From: Sulfurospirillum diekertiae
Lineage (GTDB): Bacteria; Campylobacterota; Campylobacteria; Campylobacterales; Sulfurospirillaceae
Direction: 5' to 3'
Assembly (NCBI RefSeq): GCF_011769985.2
Contig: NZ_CP039734.2
Coordinates: forward strand, 1,798,001-1,862,000
Length of the DNA: 64,000 nt
Positions within the stretch are counted from its first letter, which is position 1, and each line of letters starts with the position of its first letter. Positions 43,877-52,399 of this stretch are shown here, one piece after another. The notes under the pieces were generated by a model. That model saw only the letters and a program-made list of their open reading frames with translations. It had not been told where the DNA came from and did no database searches. The position numbers and the translations under genes are program-made.

Positions 43877-44569
43877 CTAATGCTTCGCGCTAAAGCGAGA
43901 AAACAGATCGGGTCTGAAGTATTTTGTTTTAGATTCAGACATTTTATTTTTTAAGCTTGAGATTTTAGCGTGGTTTCCCTTTAAAAACTCTGAGGGCACT
44001 GATTTATTTTCATAAATCGGCGGTTTTGAGAAACACGGTGCCTCTAATAATGGGCTCTCAAAACTTTCCATACTGAGAGAATCCTCATTGCCAAGAACTC
44101 CTTTAATATTACGACTGATCGCATCACTCATCACAAGACTTGGAAGTTCACCACCCGTTAAAACATAGTCACCTATGCAAAAAAGCTCATCGGCAAATGT
44201 CTCAATCACTCTCTCATCAATTCCCTCATAACGCCCACTCACAAAAACCAAATGTTTTTTATGTGCCAGTCGTTTGGCATCGTTTTGCGTAAACAGTTTT
44301 CCAGAAGGTGTCGGGAAAATAATATATGCTTCACGTGATGCTTGTTTGATAGAACGTAAAAGATCAAACAAAGGTTGAGGAAACAGTACAAGTCCTGCGC
44401 CACCGCTGGCTTGATAATCATCGACTTTGCCATGTTTATTGAGTGTATAGTCCCTTGGATTCAAAAACTCAACACTTAAAAGCTCTTTGGCAATGGCACG
44501 TTTTAAAATTGAGTCTTCAAAATAAGAAGCGATCAACCCCTCAAAAAGTGTCACATACGAAAATCGCAT
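43877..44569 (-). CDS. trmD: tRNA (guanine-N1)-methyltransferase
   Basis: SPOUT methyltransferase that makes m1G37. The 230-residue protein has [18 protein letters not shown], the SAM-binding trefoil knot [17 protein letters not shown] and [17 protein letters not shown], and the C-terminal [10 protein letters not shown]. It overlaps rimM by one base and lies 21 bases from rplS. Confidence 0.97.
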   Translation of the reverse strand: MRFSYVTLFEGLIASYFEDSILKRAIAKELLSVEFLNPRDYTLNKHGKVDDYQASGGAGLVLFPQPLFDLLRSIKQASREAYIIFPTPSGKLFTQNDAKRLAHKKHLVFVSGRYEGIDERVIETFADELFCIGDYVLTGGELPSLVMSDAISRNIKGVLGNEDSLSMESFESPLLEAPCFSKPPIYENKSVPSEFLKGNHAKISSLKNKMSESKTKYFRPDLFSRFSAKH

Positions 44570-45108
44570 TAGGAGTTCTCCAGAATTCCTAAACCATCTT
44601 TGCTAAGCACCTCTTTTTTGGCTTTATCAAACATGATGATATAACGCTCAATGTAGGGTAAATAAAAGGTTTTAGCAAGCCCTTTTTTGACTAATGCTTC
44701 ATCAGTTTTGATAACCAAATAGTCTGTTACAGCAATGCGTTCTATCTCATCTACACTACCCAACACTGTTCCATCTTCGTCGATAACGCGTGCATCAATC
44801 AAATCAAACCAAAAAAATTCACCCTCTTTTAGAGCACATTCATTGATCGAATTTTCTTGTGTTGTAAATAACAATGTATTAACAAGCTTTGCAGCTTCTT
44901 CTCTACTTTGATACCCAACAAAAGAGATTAGCTCACGTGAAAGATTGAAAGAAAAAACTTCAAGTTCTTCACCTTTTTGGGTTTTAAACTTTTTACCTTT
45001 TTTAAACTGCTCAGGGAAATCACATTGAAGGTGAAGTTTAAGTTCACCTTTTAAGCCCACGAGTCGCCCAATTTGAGCGACTTCAATGAGGGAAGATTGA
45101 TTATTCAT
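44569..45108 (-). CDS. rimM: 16S rRNA processing protein RimM
   Basis: 30S maturation factor that binds S19, 179 residues. The N-terminal RimM fold is seen in [19 protein letters not shown], and the PRC-barrel C-terminal half in [25 protein letters not shown] sequence, then [10 protein letters not shown]. It overlaps khpA by 8 bases. Confidence 0.95.
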   Translation of the reverse strand: MNNQSSLIEVAQIGRLVGLKGELKLHLQCDFPEQFKKGKKFKTQKGEELEVFSFNLSRELISFVGYQSREEAAKLVNTLLFTTQENSINECALKEGEFFWFDLIDARVIDEDGTVLGSVDEIERIAVTDYLVIKTDEALVKKGLAKTFYLPYIERYIIMFDKAKKEVLSKDGLGILENS

Positions 45109-45346
45109 CGTTAGCTTTGACAGTCACTCTGTAAGATATACCGTCTTTGGCTTTACAACCAGAGATAAGCGTCTTGAGTGAATTGATCATTTTGCCATCT
45201 TTACCAATCAACTTACCGGTATCAATTTTATCTGCATAGATGACAACTTCGCAAAATGTTCCATCAACATCGCTTCGCTCAACGCGTACACCTGCTGGAT
45301 TGTCTACCAAAAGCTTGGCAAACTCTTCGAGAAATTTGTCAATCAT
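45101..45346 (-). CDS. khpA: KH-domain RNA-binding protein KhpA
   Basis: A small RNA-binding protein of 81 residues with one KH domain; the GxxG loop is LIGKDGKMINSLKTL. In other bacteria KhpA works with KhpB (Jag) in RNA binding and in envelope or cell-division control. It sits at its conserved place between rpsP and rimM. Confidence 0.93.
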   Translation of the reverse strand: MIDKFLEEFAKLLVDNPAGVRVERSDVDGTFCEVVIYADKIDTGKLIGKDGKMINSLKTLISGCKAKDGISYRVTVKANDE

Positions 45347-45348
45347 GA

Positions 45349-45579
45349 TTATTTACCCGTGATTTTAGCAACCCTGTCACTCATCTTCGCACCGACGCTT
45401 TTCCAGTAAGCAAGTCTCTCAGCATCAAATTTGATAACTTGTGGTTCTGTTAATGGATTATAATAACCGATTGTTTCGATTGATCCACCATCACGTTTTT
45501 TTCTACTGTCTGTTACGACGATTCTGTAAAATGGAGTTTTATTTCTACCCATTCGTGTTAATCTTACAACTGTTGCCAT
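45349..45579 (-). CDS. rpsP: 30S ribosomal protein S16
   Basis: Small-subunit assembly protein of 76 residues: [20 protein letters not shown] and IETIGYYNP are diagnostic. First gene of the rpsP-khpA-rimM-trmD-rplS operon; the leader carries AAGGAG and a double palindrome site. Confidence 0.98.
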   Translation of the reverse strand: MATVVRLTRMGRNKTPFYRIVVTDSRKKRDGGSIETIGYYNPLTEPQVIKFDAERLAYWKSVGAKMSDRVAKITGK

Positions 45580-45615
45580 TTTTATGGTCTCCTTAAATTT
45601 TGTCTACGACTTAGA

Positions 45616-45640
45616 TTTACATGTAAAGTTTACATGCAAG
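45616..45640. repeat. tandem palindrome sites in the rpsP leader
   Basis: An exact TTTACATGTAAA (45616-45627) is followed one base later by TTTACATGCAAG (45629-45640, two mismatches). The second copy overlaps the candidate -10 box of rpsP by two bases, so a protein bound here could affect transcription of the operon. Confidence 0.8.
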
Positions 45641-45644
45641 TATA
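45639..45644 (-). promoter_or_regulatory. candidate -10 box of the rpsP operon
   Basis: TATACT on the minus strand, 60 bases before the rpsP ATG. Confidence 0.35.
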
Positions 45645-45650
45645 AACCGT

Positions 45651-45670
45651 CACATCTTAACGAAGATGTG
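45651..45670 (-). terminator. hairpin over the ffh stop codon
   Basis: CACATCTT (45651-45658) and AAGATGTG (45663-45670) form a perfect 8-bp stem with a 4-base loop that contains part of the ffh stop. There is no T-run. Confidence 0.4.
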
Positions 45671-46997
45671 CGTGTTTACTTTGCGAAAGCATATTTTGAA
45701 GATCTTGCATTCCCTTTTTACCGGAGAACTTCTTCGCCATTTTTGCAGCATTTGCAAATTGCTTTAGAAAACGATTCACTTCTACTTGAGAAAGTCCTGA
45801 ACCTTCAGCAATTCTTCTTTTTCGACTGTTATTCAGTAATTCTGGGTCTTCACGCTCTTTTTTCGTCATTGAACCGATCATCGCACGAATGCGCTTCATC
45901 TCAACCGAATTTTCCATATCAACATCTTTGAGTTGTCCTGCCATCTGAGAAAGTCCTGGAATCATCCCGATTAAAGACTTCATGCTTCCCAACTTTTTCA
46001 TCTGTTCCATCTGCTCTAAAAAGTCGTTGAAGTTAAATTCACCTTTTTTAATCTTCTTCGTCAGTGCTTTGGCTTGCTTCTCATCAATAATTGAACTGGT
46101 TTTTTCCGCTAAGGTTTCAAGATCGCCCTCGCCCATCAAACGGCTCACAATACGTTCAGGTATAAAATGCTCTAAATCCGCAACTTTTTCACCCACACCG
46201 ATAAAGCGAAGTGGCACATTCGTTTGCTCAGCAATTCCTAGAGCAACACCACCCTTACCATCACCATCAAACTTACTTAAAATGACACCACTGAGCGTAA
46301 TTTTTTCATGAAACGTTACCGCACTTTTGACCGCATCTTGACCTGTCATAGAGTCAGCTACGTAAAAGATTTCATCTGGTGTGACTTCTTTTTTAATGGC
46401 TTCTAGCTGATCCATCAATTCGGCATCAATGGCTAGACGGCCTGCTGTATCGATTAAAACGACATCATACAAACCCTCTTTTGCTTTTTTCATTGCATTT
46501 TTTGCAATGGCAACAGGATTGGCATTTGCCTCTTCAGAGTAAAGATCAATTTCATTAGCAGAACAGAGTTGGCGTAACTGCTCAACTGCCGCTAAACGTT
46601 GTAAGTCACAGGCAACGACTAAAACTTTTTTTTGTTTTATTTTGAGATAATTTGCTAATTTGACTGTTGTTGTTGTTTTACCACTTCCTTGCAAACCCAC
46701 CATCAATACAGTGGTTGGAGGCTTGGATGCAAAAACAAATCCTTGTCTACCAGGAACGGTTAAGATCGTCGTTAAATTTGTTTTTAAAGAGCGTAAAAAA
46801 TTGACTTGGCCAATTCCTTTTGCTTTCGTTTCCAGTTCAACTTGGCGCACTAAATCACGTACAATTTTATGGTGAACATCGGCTTTGAGAAGCGCTTTTT
46901 TAAGGTTCTCTAATGCACTTTTTAAAGACTTTTCATCATCACTGAAACGTATTTTATTTATCGCTGATCGAAACGAATCGGTTAAAACCTCTAGCAC
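45657..46997 (-). CDS. ffh: signal recognition particle protein Ffh
   Basis: GTPase that targets membrane proteins with 4.5S RNA and FtsY. The 446-residue protein has the N domain, the G domain with VGLQGSGKTTTTVKLA, VLIDTAGRLAID and SKFDGDGKGG, and the Met-rich M domain (LEQMEQMKKLGSMKSLIGMI). GTG start with AAAAGGAT six bases upstream. A TAAAAT box at 47050-47055 is a candidate promoter. Confidence 0.97.
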   Translation of the reverse strand: MLEVLTDSFRSAINKIRFSDDEKSLKSALENLKKALLKADVHHKIVRDLVRQVELETKAKGIGQVNFLRSLKTNLTTILTVPGRQGFVFASKPPTTVLMVGLQGSGKTTTTVKLANYLKIKQKKVLVVACDLQRLAAVEQLRQLCSANEIDLYSEEANANPVAIAKNAMKKAKEGLYDVVLIDTAGRLAIDAELMDQLEAIKKEVTPDEIFYVADSMTGQDAVKSAVTFHEKITLSGVILSKFDGDGKGGVALGIAEQTNVPLRFIGVGEKVADLEHFIPERIVSRLMGEGDLETLAEKTSSIIDEKQAKALTKKIKKGEFNFNDFLEQMEQMKKLGSMKSLIGMIPGLSQMAGQLKDVDMENSVEMKRIRAMIGSMTKKEREDPELLNNSRKRRIAEGSGLSQVEVNRFLKQFANAAKMAKKFSGKKGMQDLQNMLSQSKHAHLR

Positions 46998-47049
46998 AAA
47001 CTATCCTTTTAATCTATTCACACATACCTGCCTTTGGCAAAGGAATGCA

Positions 47050-47055
47050 ATTTTA
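47050..47055 (-). promoter_or_regulatory. candidate -10 box of ffh
   Basis: TAAAAT on the minus strand, 53 bases before the ffh GTG. The leader also has the small palindrome CCTTTGGCAAAGG (47031-47043). Nothing else is seen in the 173-base gap. Confidence 0.35.
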
Positions 47056-47170
47056 CACAACAAATACTTTAAACTAAATTAAACCTTAAAACTCATTTGG
47101 AAATTTAGAACTTCAGAATGCTTTCTAAAGTCTATTTTTAGGGCTTTTTATGGAATAAATTCTTTTTTTA

Positions 47171-47899
47171 TCAAATGCTAAATTTAATAAAATCTTCAGG
47201 TTCTTTTGTTTGAAAAATATAGCCTAAGAGCATGATTTTAGAAGCGTGTAACATCAAACGTTTATATGGACGTCCACCGTATTCAGTATCTCCCAAGATA
47301 GAAGCGCCAATACTTTTAAGATGCACCCTAATTTGATGGGTTCGACCTGTTTCAATACGTACTTTAATTTTAGAGCGTTTTCCCTCAATCATCAAAGGCT
47401 CAACGTGACTGATTGCATCTCTACCTTCATCACTGATTTTACTGTAAGCCGTATTGCCTTTTTTAATAGTCAAGATTGGAGCATTAATGTCTACAGCTTC
47501 AACAATCTTGGCTTCAACAATGGCTAAATACTCTTTTTGAACTTCACGCTTTTTAAACGCATTGACTGCTTTTATACGGAACTCATCATCTTTGGTTAAC
47601 AGTAAAACGCCACTGGTCTCTCGATCCAATCGATGCAATAATGGTAATTTTTTAATCTCCGCAACCTCTTCTGAGGTCATGAAGGCAGGTTTGTCTACCG
47701 CCATAATAAATTCATCTTCAAAAATAACTTTGATAGGTGCAATTTTTTCAACTTTAAATTTAGTGTTTTCAGGTAACTCTCCACGTGCAACACTCACTTT
47801 TTTGCTCGCGGAATATACAACACCACGATCGATGAGATCTTTGGCGGCACGGTTGGAGATGCCTTCTTGTAGAGCTAACAATTTATATGCTTTTTCCAT
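47171..47899 (-). CDS. RluA-family pseudouridine synthase
   Basis: A 242-residue RNA pseudouridine synthase. An S4-like N-terminus (ISNRAAKDLIDRGVV) precedes the catalytic domain with the active Asp in LLHRLDRETSGVLLL and the segment KVRIETGRTHQIRVHLKSIG. The family is RluC/RluD-like; which rRNA position it modifies is not evident. It starts one base from the waaA stop. Confidence 0.92.
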   Translation of the reverse strand: MEKAYKLLALQEGISNRAAKDLIDRGVVYSASKKVSVARGELPENTKFKVEKIAPIKVIFEDEFIMAVDKPAFMTSEEVAEIKKLPLLHRLDRETSGVLLLTKDDEFRIKAVNAFKKREVQKEYLAIVEAKIVEAVDINAPILTIKKGNTAYSKISDEGRDAISHVEPLMIEGKRSKIKVRIETGRTHQIRVHLKSIGASILGDTEYGGRPYKRLMLHASKIMLLGYIFQTKEPEDFIKFSI

Positions 47900-47900
47900 T

Positions 47901-49052
47901 TTATTTTCCTAATATTTGTTCTAATAGTGGCTCTATATCGCCATGATGAACGATAGTACTTTTGGGATAAGTTTCAATACTATCAAAAACGTTTTTTATC
48001 TCTTCAGCTTTACATGTAAAGGCATTTGTCACCGCATCAAAAAGCACTTTTTGGTTAAAAACAAACTCACCGCTGATAAGTTTTGTCCCAAAAAATGCAG
48101 GTTCTAGTGGATTGTGCCCACCAATGCCATCCACAAAAGAACCGCCCAAGAACACAACATCAGCAATGGCGTACAGGTTAATAAGTTCACCCATTTTATC
48201 GCATAAAATGATATCGGCATCCAACGTAGTGTGCCCAGATAAACACATGAAACTTTTACCTACTTTGTCAGCATATGCACTTAAAAGTTTACTTACTTTT
48301 GCAAATCGCTCAGGGTGCCTTGGCACGACAATGAGCTGATCATTGGGAAGCAATGTAAGATGCGATAAAATCAACTCTTCTTCGCCCTCATGGGTACTGG
48401 CAAGAACAACCACTCTTTTATGAGGTTGCTTTGGATACACATGGCTTACTTCATACCGACTAAACGCCTTAATATTGCCACATACCTGCACGACTTTAGC
48501 GCCAAGCGTTTTCAATCTCTGCTCATCCTCAGTACTTTGTGCAAAAATCAGATCTATTGAGTTAAAAATCCAACGATACAACCAAGCAAAACGAACATAG
48601 GAAGCATAAGAATTATCGGATATTCGGGCATTGAGTAAAACTGTTTTCATTCCCTTTGCTTTGGCGACAATAAAGAGAAGTGGCCAAAGTTCGGCTTCCA
48701 TAACGATCAATACTTTTTGTTTTCGTATCCAAAACGGTAGGAATATTTCAAATGGCAAATAGCGTACTTGCGCTAATGGATATTTGGAAGCTTCTCTAAA
48801 TCCCGTTTGAGTTATGACACTAATACGTACACTTGAAGGCTCAATTTTTTCAATAAAAGGACTTAGTGACCGAACTTCCCCAAATGAACATGCATGAAAC
48901 CAAACACCTTCCTCTGCAAAGCGAGAATTGTTTTTCAAAAAAAAACGTGCGGGAATTGAATCGTGATATTTTGGCTTAAAACGAAGGTAAATAAGTATTG
49001 GCAACGCTAAAAGATAGAGTAGCGTTGCCAATACATAATAAAAAAAAATCAA
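47901..49052 (-). CDS. waaA: 3-deoxy-D-manno-octulosonic acid transferase
   Basis: Adds Kdo to lipid A precursor. The 383-residue GT30 enzyme has an N-terminal membrane helix, EGVWFHACSFGEVRSLSPF, the MEAELWPLLF motif, VLASTHEGEEELIL and GGSFVDGIGGHNPLEPAFFG. It lies between the zinc-ribbon gene and the pseudouridine synthase. Exact palindrome at 48009-48020 (FTCK). Confidence 0.95.
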   Translation of the reverse strand: MIFFYYVLATLLYLLALPILIYLRFKPKYHDSIPARFFLKNNSRFAEEGVWFHACSFGEVRSLSPFIEKIEPSSVRISVITQTGFREASKYPLAQVRYLPFEIFLPFWIRKQKVLIVMEAELWPLLFIVAKAKGMKTVLLNARISDNSYASYVRFAWLYRWIFNSIDLIFAQSTEDEQRLKTLGAKVVQVCGNIKAFSRYEVSHVYPKQPHKRVVVLASTHEGEEELILSHLTLLPNDQLIVVPRHPERFAKVSKLLSAYADKVGKSFMCLSGHTTLDADIILCDKMGELINLYAIADVVFLGGSFVDGIGGHNPLEPAFFGTKLISGEFVFNQKVLFDAVTNAFTCKAEEIKNVFDSIETYPKSTIVHHGDIEPLLEQILGK

Positions 49053-49055
49053 AGC

Positions 49056-49775
49056 TTACGCCTTAATTTCCTCAATCTCTTTGTATAAAATACGACCACA
49101 ATGTGGACAGGTAATAATATCATCTTGCTTTAATACGCTGGCATATGTTTTATCATTCATTCGCATAAAACAGCCATAACATGCTTGTTTTTTAACAGGT
49201 ACAACCGTACTGTTTTGAGCCCATTTTCTAATTTTTTGATAAAAAGTCAAGATTTTTTGGCTCATTTGTAAAACCAATTCCTCTTTTGCTTGATAAACAT
49301 TTTTACGTTCTTCTTCAATCGTTTTAATTTGTGAATCAATTGAAGTTTTAATCTCTTCTGCCTCTTTGACAGCTTCTGCAATTTTTTCTTGTAATGCCGC
49401 AATATTGGCTTGTTTTAAATCAACAATTTTATCTAGGCGATTAATTTCATCATTGGCAAAATCACACTGCTCTTTTGAAATTTCTTCTTCGAGTTGAAGT
49501 GCTTTCACTTCTTTGGCTGTTTTGACCAAAGCGCTTTTTTTCGTAATATCTTTAAGTTTAGCGGAAAGTTCTGCTAAATGGGATTCATTTTTTGCTTTTT
49601 TAAGTTTAGCGTCTGCAATGTCCGCTTGGAAAGACTCTGCTTGGAGTTTTAAATCTCTCTCTTTATCTAAAGAAAGTTTCAACATTTTCTCAACTTTGGC
49701 AATACGTGGACCAAAATCGTCGATCTCTTTGTCTAACCTGGAAAGCTCAATTAACTGTTCTAAATACTTATTCAT
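49056..49775 (-). CDS. coiled-coil protein with C-terminal zinc ribbon
   Basis: A 239-residue protein: residues ~1-185 form a long antiparallel-type coiled coil, and the C-terminus has a four-cysteine zinc ribbon (ACYGCFMRMN and CPHCGRILY). This architecture matches the CT398/HP0958 (FlgZ) family; in Helicobacter HP0958 binds sigma-54 RpoN and flaA mRNA and is needed for flagella. I think that role is likely here too. It lies between the Nif3-like gene and waaA. Confidence 0.88.
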   Translation of the reverse strand: MNKYLEQLIELSRLDKEIDDFGPRIAKVEKMLKLSLDKERDLKLQAESFQADIADAKLKKAKNESHLAELSAKLKDITKKSALVKTAKEVKALQLEEEISKEQCDFANDEINRLDKIVDLKQANIAALQEKIAEAVKEAEEIKTSIDSQIKTIEEERKNVYQAKEELVLQMSQKILTFYQKIRKWAQNSTVVPVKKQACYGCFMRMNDKTYASVLKQDDIITCPHCGRILYKEIEEIKA

Positions 49776-49789
49776 ATGTTATGTGTCCT

Positions 49790-50509
49790 CTATTTGTACT
49801 CAAACGGATTTTTAGAATTTGATATTATAGCCTTTAATGGCAAATTTTTCAAATAATTGCCCAAACACTCTGGGAAATAGCGCTCGGACTCAAAGTGACC
49901 TATGTCCATTAATGAGAGATTATTTTCTTTTGCTTCCATCGCTTGATGATACTTTAGATCACCACTTAAGAAGCAATCGGCTTCAATTTGAGCAATCAAA
50001 TCGCCCCCAGATCCTGTCGTGATTGCGCAACGTCCAATCCACTCACGTGCACGCACGATTCGTAGATGTTCAATACCCAAAACGTGTTTTACATGTAAAG
50101 CCAAATCATCCAAACTTTGGTTCACCTCACAGTAGGCAACAAACTCTTTGGTTTCGCTGACTTCAAAGCCTAGTTTTGAAGCAACATAAGCATTTAAATG
50201 GGAGAGATCAAAGTTGGTGTGCATGGCAATCAAACTGATCTTTTTTTGTACCATAATTTGAATTAAATTGGAAGGATATTTTGCAAAATCGAGCTGTTTT
50301 AAACCACTAAAAATAAGGGGATGATGCGTGATGATAAGCGAATTTGGCGTTACTTGTTCTAAGAGTGAACCATCGACATCAAGACTAAGGTAGATTTGCT
50401 CTACCTCATCATCCAAACTCCCAATCAATAAACCACTGTTGTCCCAACGTGCCTGCGTAGCAAAGGGACTCAGTGTATCTAAAAAATCGTAAAGTGCGCC
50501 AAGCGTCAT
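49790..50509 (-). CDS. Nif3-like dinuclear metal-centre protein
   Basis: A 239-residue member of the NIF3/YbgI (GTP cyclohydrolase I type 2 homolog) family. Metal ligands are in SLIITHHPLIFSGLK, IAMHTNFDLSHLN and MDIGHFESERY. Function is unresolved in the family. Start and the glyQ stop overlap as TAATG, with GGTGGG upstream; a start 11 codons earlier is unlikely. Exact palindrome at 50088-50099 (LHVK). Confidence 0.92.
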   Translation of the reverse strand: MTLGALYDFLDTLSPFATQARWDNSGLLIGSLDDEVEQIYLSLDVDGSLLEQVTPNSLIITHHPLIFSGLKQLDFAKYPSNLIQIMVQKKISLIAMHTNFDLSHLNAYVASKLGFEVSETKEFVAYCEVNQSLDDLALHVKHVLGIEHLRIVRAREWIGRCAITTGSGGDLIAQIEADCFLSGDLKYHQAMEAKENNLSLMDIGHFESERYFPECLGNYLKNLPLKAIISNSKNPFEYK

Positions 50510-51366
50510 TAACCCACCACTTCTTTGTATTTGAGCGCGCACCCTTTGGCAAGTTCTCGAATTTTAAGGATGTAGTTTTGGCGTTGTGTCACCGAAATTG
50601 CTTTACGGGCATCCAAGACGTTAAACGTATGCGAAGCCATCAAACAGTAATCATACGCTGGTAATGGTAAATTCTCCTCAAGGCAGCGTTTACATTCCAC
50701 TTGCGCATTTTCAAATTGATCAAAGAGCATAGAGACATTGGCGATTTCAAAGTTGTATTTACTAAATTCATACTCGCTTTGTTTATGCACATCACCATAG
50801 GTTGTCACACCAAATTTATTTTCATTCCAAATCAAATCAAAGACGGACTCTTTTTCTTGAAGGTACATTGCCAAACGCTCAACACCGTAGGTAATCTCAA
50901 CAGGCACAGGGCTGCATGGAATACCACCTACTTGTTGAAAATAGGTAAACTGTGTCACTTCCATACCATCCAACCACACTTCCCAGCCAAGTCCCCACGC
51001 ACCCAGCGTTGGAGATTCCCAATTGTCTTCAACAAAGCGAATATCGTGTTTTTTAATGTCAAGACCCAGCATTTCAAGACTTTTAAGGTAAAGCTCTTGA
51101 ATGTTGTCAGGACTAGGCTTAATGAGCACTTGAAACTGATAGTAACTTCCCAAACGGTTTGGATTTTCACCATACCTTCCATCTGTTGGGCGACGACTTG
51201 GCGCAACATACGCCGTTGCCCACGGTTTGCTACTCAAGCTTCGTAAAAAGGTTGCATTGTGAAATGTTCCAGCACCCGCAGGCATATCGTAAGGCTGGAC
51301 AATGGTACAGCCTTGATCTTGCCAAAAAGTTTGGAGGTTTAAAAGCATTTGACTAAATGTAAGCAC
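50509..51366 (-). CDS. glyQ: glycyl-tRNA synthetase alpha subunit
   Basis: Catalytic subunit of the alpha2-beta2 bacterial GlyRS, 285 residues. It has [60 protein letters not shown] and [10 protein letters not shown]. glyS is not in the window. It overlaps the Nif3-like gene at TAATG. Confidence 0.98.
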   Translation of the reverse strand: MLTFSQMLLNLQTFWQDQGCTIVQPYDMPAGAGTFHNATFLRSLSSKPWATAYVAPSRRPTDGRYGENPNRLGSYYQFQVLIKPSPDNIQELYLKSLEMLGLDIKKHDIRFVEDNWESPTLGAWGLGWEVWLDGMEVTQFTYFQQVGGIPCSPVPVEITYGVERLAMYLQEKESVFDLIWNENKFGVTTYGDVHKQSEYEFSKYNFEIANVSMLFDQFENAQVECKRCLEENLPLPAYDYCLMASHTFNVLDARKAISVTQRQNYILKIRELAKGCALKYKEVVG

Positions 51367-51388
51367 TATTTCTTTCCTTCTTCATTTG

Positions 51389-51400
51389 TTTACATGTAAA
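51389..51400. repeat. intergenic copy of the palindrome TTTACATGTAAA
   Basis: Exact copy in the 36-base gap between the glyQ start and the stop of the coiled-coil ORF, within the glyQ leader. Confidence 0.85.
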
Positions 51401-51402
51401 GA

Positions 51403-51627
51403 TTATTTTGTTGGCGGTGTATAACTTTCCACCGCTTTGTTCCACATCATTTTATATTTTCGCTTGGTAAATTCAAGCTCATCTTGTAACAGTTCAAGCT
51501 GTTTGGTGAGTGTCTCAATGACTTTACGATCTTCGTCACACAGCTCTTGCATCGAAAAAAGTGCCTCTTTTAAAAAGCGGTTTTCACCTTTAAGTGCATC
51601 AAGTGTCTCTTCTTTGGCATCCAACAC
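51403..51627 (-). CDS. coiled-coil C-terminal half of a split gene
   Basis: A 74-residue, strongly coiled-coil ORF (ETLDALKGENRFLKEALFSM, then TLTKQLELLQDELEFTKRKY). The listed start is a GTG without a good ribosome site. The frame stays protein-like upstream of it (AILSLHEKVLDAKEE) back to the A-tract where the next ORF loses its frame, so I think this is the end of one gene with the ORF at 51642-51890. It resembles the single hypothetical gene found between purE and glyQ in Campylobacter. Function unknown. Confidence 0.6.
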   Translation of the reverse strand: MLDAKEETLDALKGENRFLKEALFSMQELCDEDRKVIETLTKQLELLQDELEFTKRKYKMMWNKAVESYTPPTK

Positions 51628-51641
51628 TTTTTCATGCAGAC

Positions 51642-51890
51642 TTAAAATGGCGCCAACCGTTTTTCAACAAACTCAGAGCTCATTGAGATAGAGGAGCCTT
51701 CATAAGTGCTATCAAGGACAATCCCTTTCGTGGCAGGAATCAGTGCTTGTGCGCTACGACTTACTTCAACAAAGCATTTGCCCTCTTCATTCTTCGTGAT
51801 GAGTTTCCCCTCATCAATCAATGACTGAATGGCAGAAATATCCAAATTCACTAATGTGCTAAACTCTTCAATTCCCATCCAACTGTTCAT
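51642..51890 (-). CDS. N-terminal half of a split gene (winged-helix-like)
   Basis: An 82-residue ORF (WMGIEEFSTLVNLDISAIQS, LIDEGKLITKNEEGKCFVEV) that looks like a small helix-turn-helix or MerR-like fold. It ends in VEKRLAPF right after an A5 tract (T5 on the plus strand, 51660-51664). One added base would join VEK to TVGAILSLHEKV and continue into the coiled-coil ORF. A point deletion, a sequencing error in the homopolymer or slippage are all possible. Family function unknown. Confidence 0.65.
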   Translation of the reverse strand: MNSWMGIEEFSTLVNLDISAIQSLIDEGKLITKNEEGKCFVEVSRSAQALIPATKGIVLDSTYEGSSISMSSEFVEKRLAPF

Positions 51891-51901
51891 TGTTTCACCC
51901 T

Positions 51902-52396
51902 TTATAAGATAACTTCAATACCCATAGAATCTGTTTCAACTTTTTTTGCTTTTAAAATACGATCTTCTTTGAGTTTCGCCGCCAATTCTTCATCAGCAAG
52001 GGCTAGAATTTCCATCGCTAAATAGGCACTGTTAATAGCGCCTGCTGAGCCAATCGCTACCGTTCCTACAGGCATTCCACCTGGCATCTGAACGGTGCTT
52101 AAAAGAGCATCCATACCTTCCATAACGCCGCCTTTCATTGGAACACCAATGACGGGTTTGGTCGTAAGAGAGGCTACCACACCTGCTAAATGTGCTGCCA
52201 TACCTGCTGCGGCAATAAAGACTTTTGCCCCTTTAGCTTCCGCATTTTTAACATACTCATGGGTTCTCTCTGGACTTCGGTGTGCGGAAGAGACGATAAT
52301 CTCATGCAATACGCCAAATTTTTCCAGTGTTTTTGCACACTCTTCCATCACAGTAAAATCACTTTTGCTTCCCATTATAATAGAAACGAACTTCAC
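51902..52396 (-). CDS. purE: N5-carboxyaminoimidazole ribonucleotide mutase
   Basis: Class I PurE, 164 residues, purine pathway. IMGSKSDFTVMEECAKTL, VSSAHRSPERTHEY, AAAGMAAHLAGVVAS and PVIGVPMKGGVMEGMDALLS are all diagnostic; active-site S, D and H are present. It is three bases after the U32 peptidase gene and precedes the split gene. Confidence 0.97.
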   Translation of the reverse strand: MKFVSIIMGSKSDFTVMEECAKTLEKFGVLHEIIVSSAHRSPERTHEYVKNAEAKGAKVFIAAAGMAAHLAGVVASLTTKPVIGVPMKGGVMEGMDALLSTVQMPGGMPVGTVAIGSAGAINSAYLAMEILALADEELAAKLKEDRILKAKKVETDSMGIEVIL

Positions 52397-52399
52397 GTT

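Noticed and set aside
51660..51664. Programmed -1 ribosomal frameshifting at the A5 tract
   Set aside because: In the zero frame (GAA AAA CGG) there is no canonical X XXY YYZ slippery heptamer and no clear stimulatory hairpin; mutation or sequencing error is simpler.
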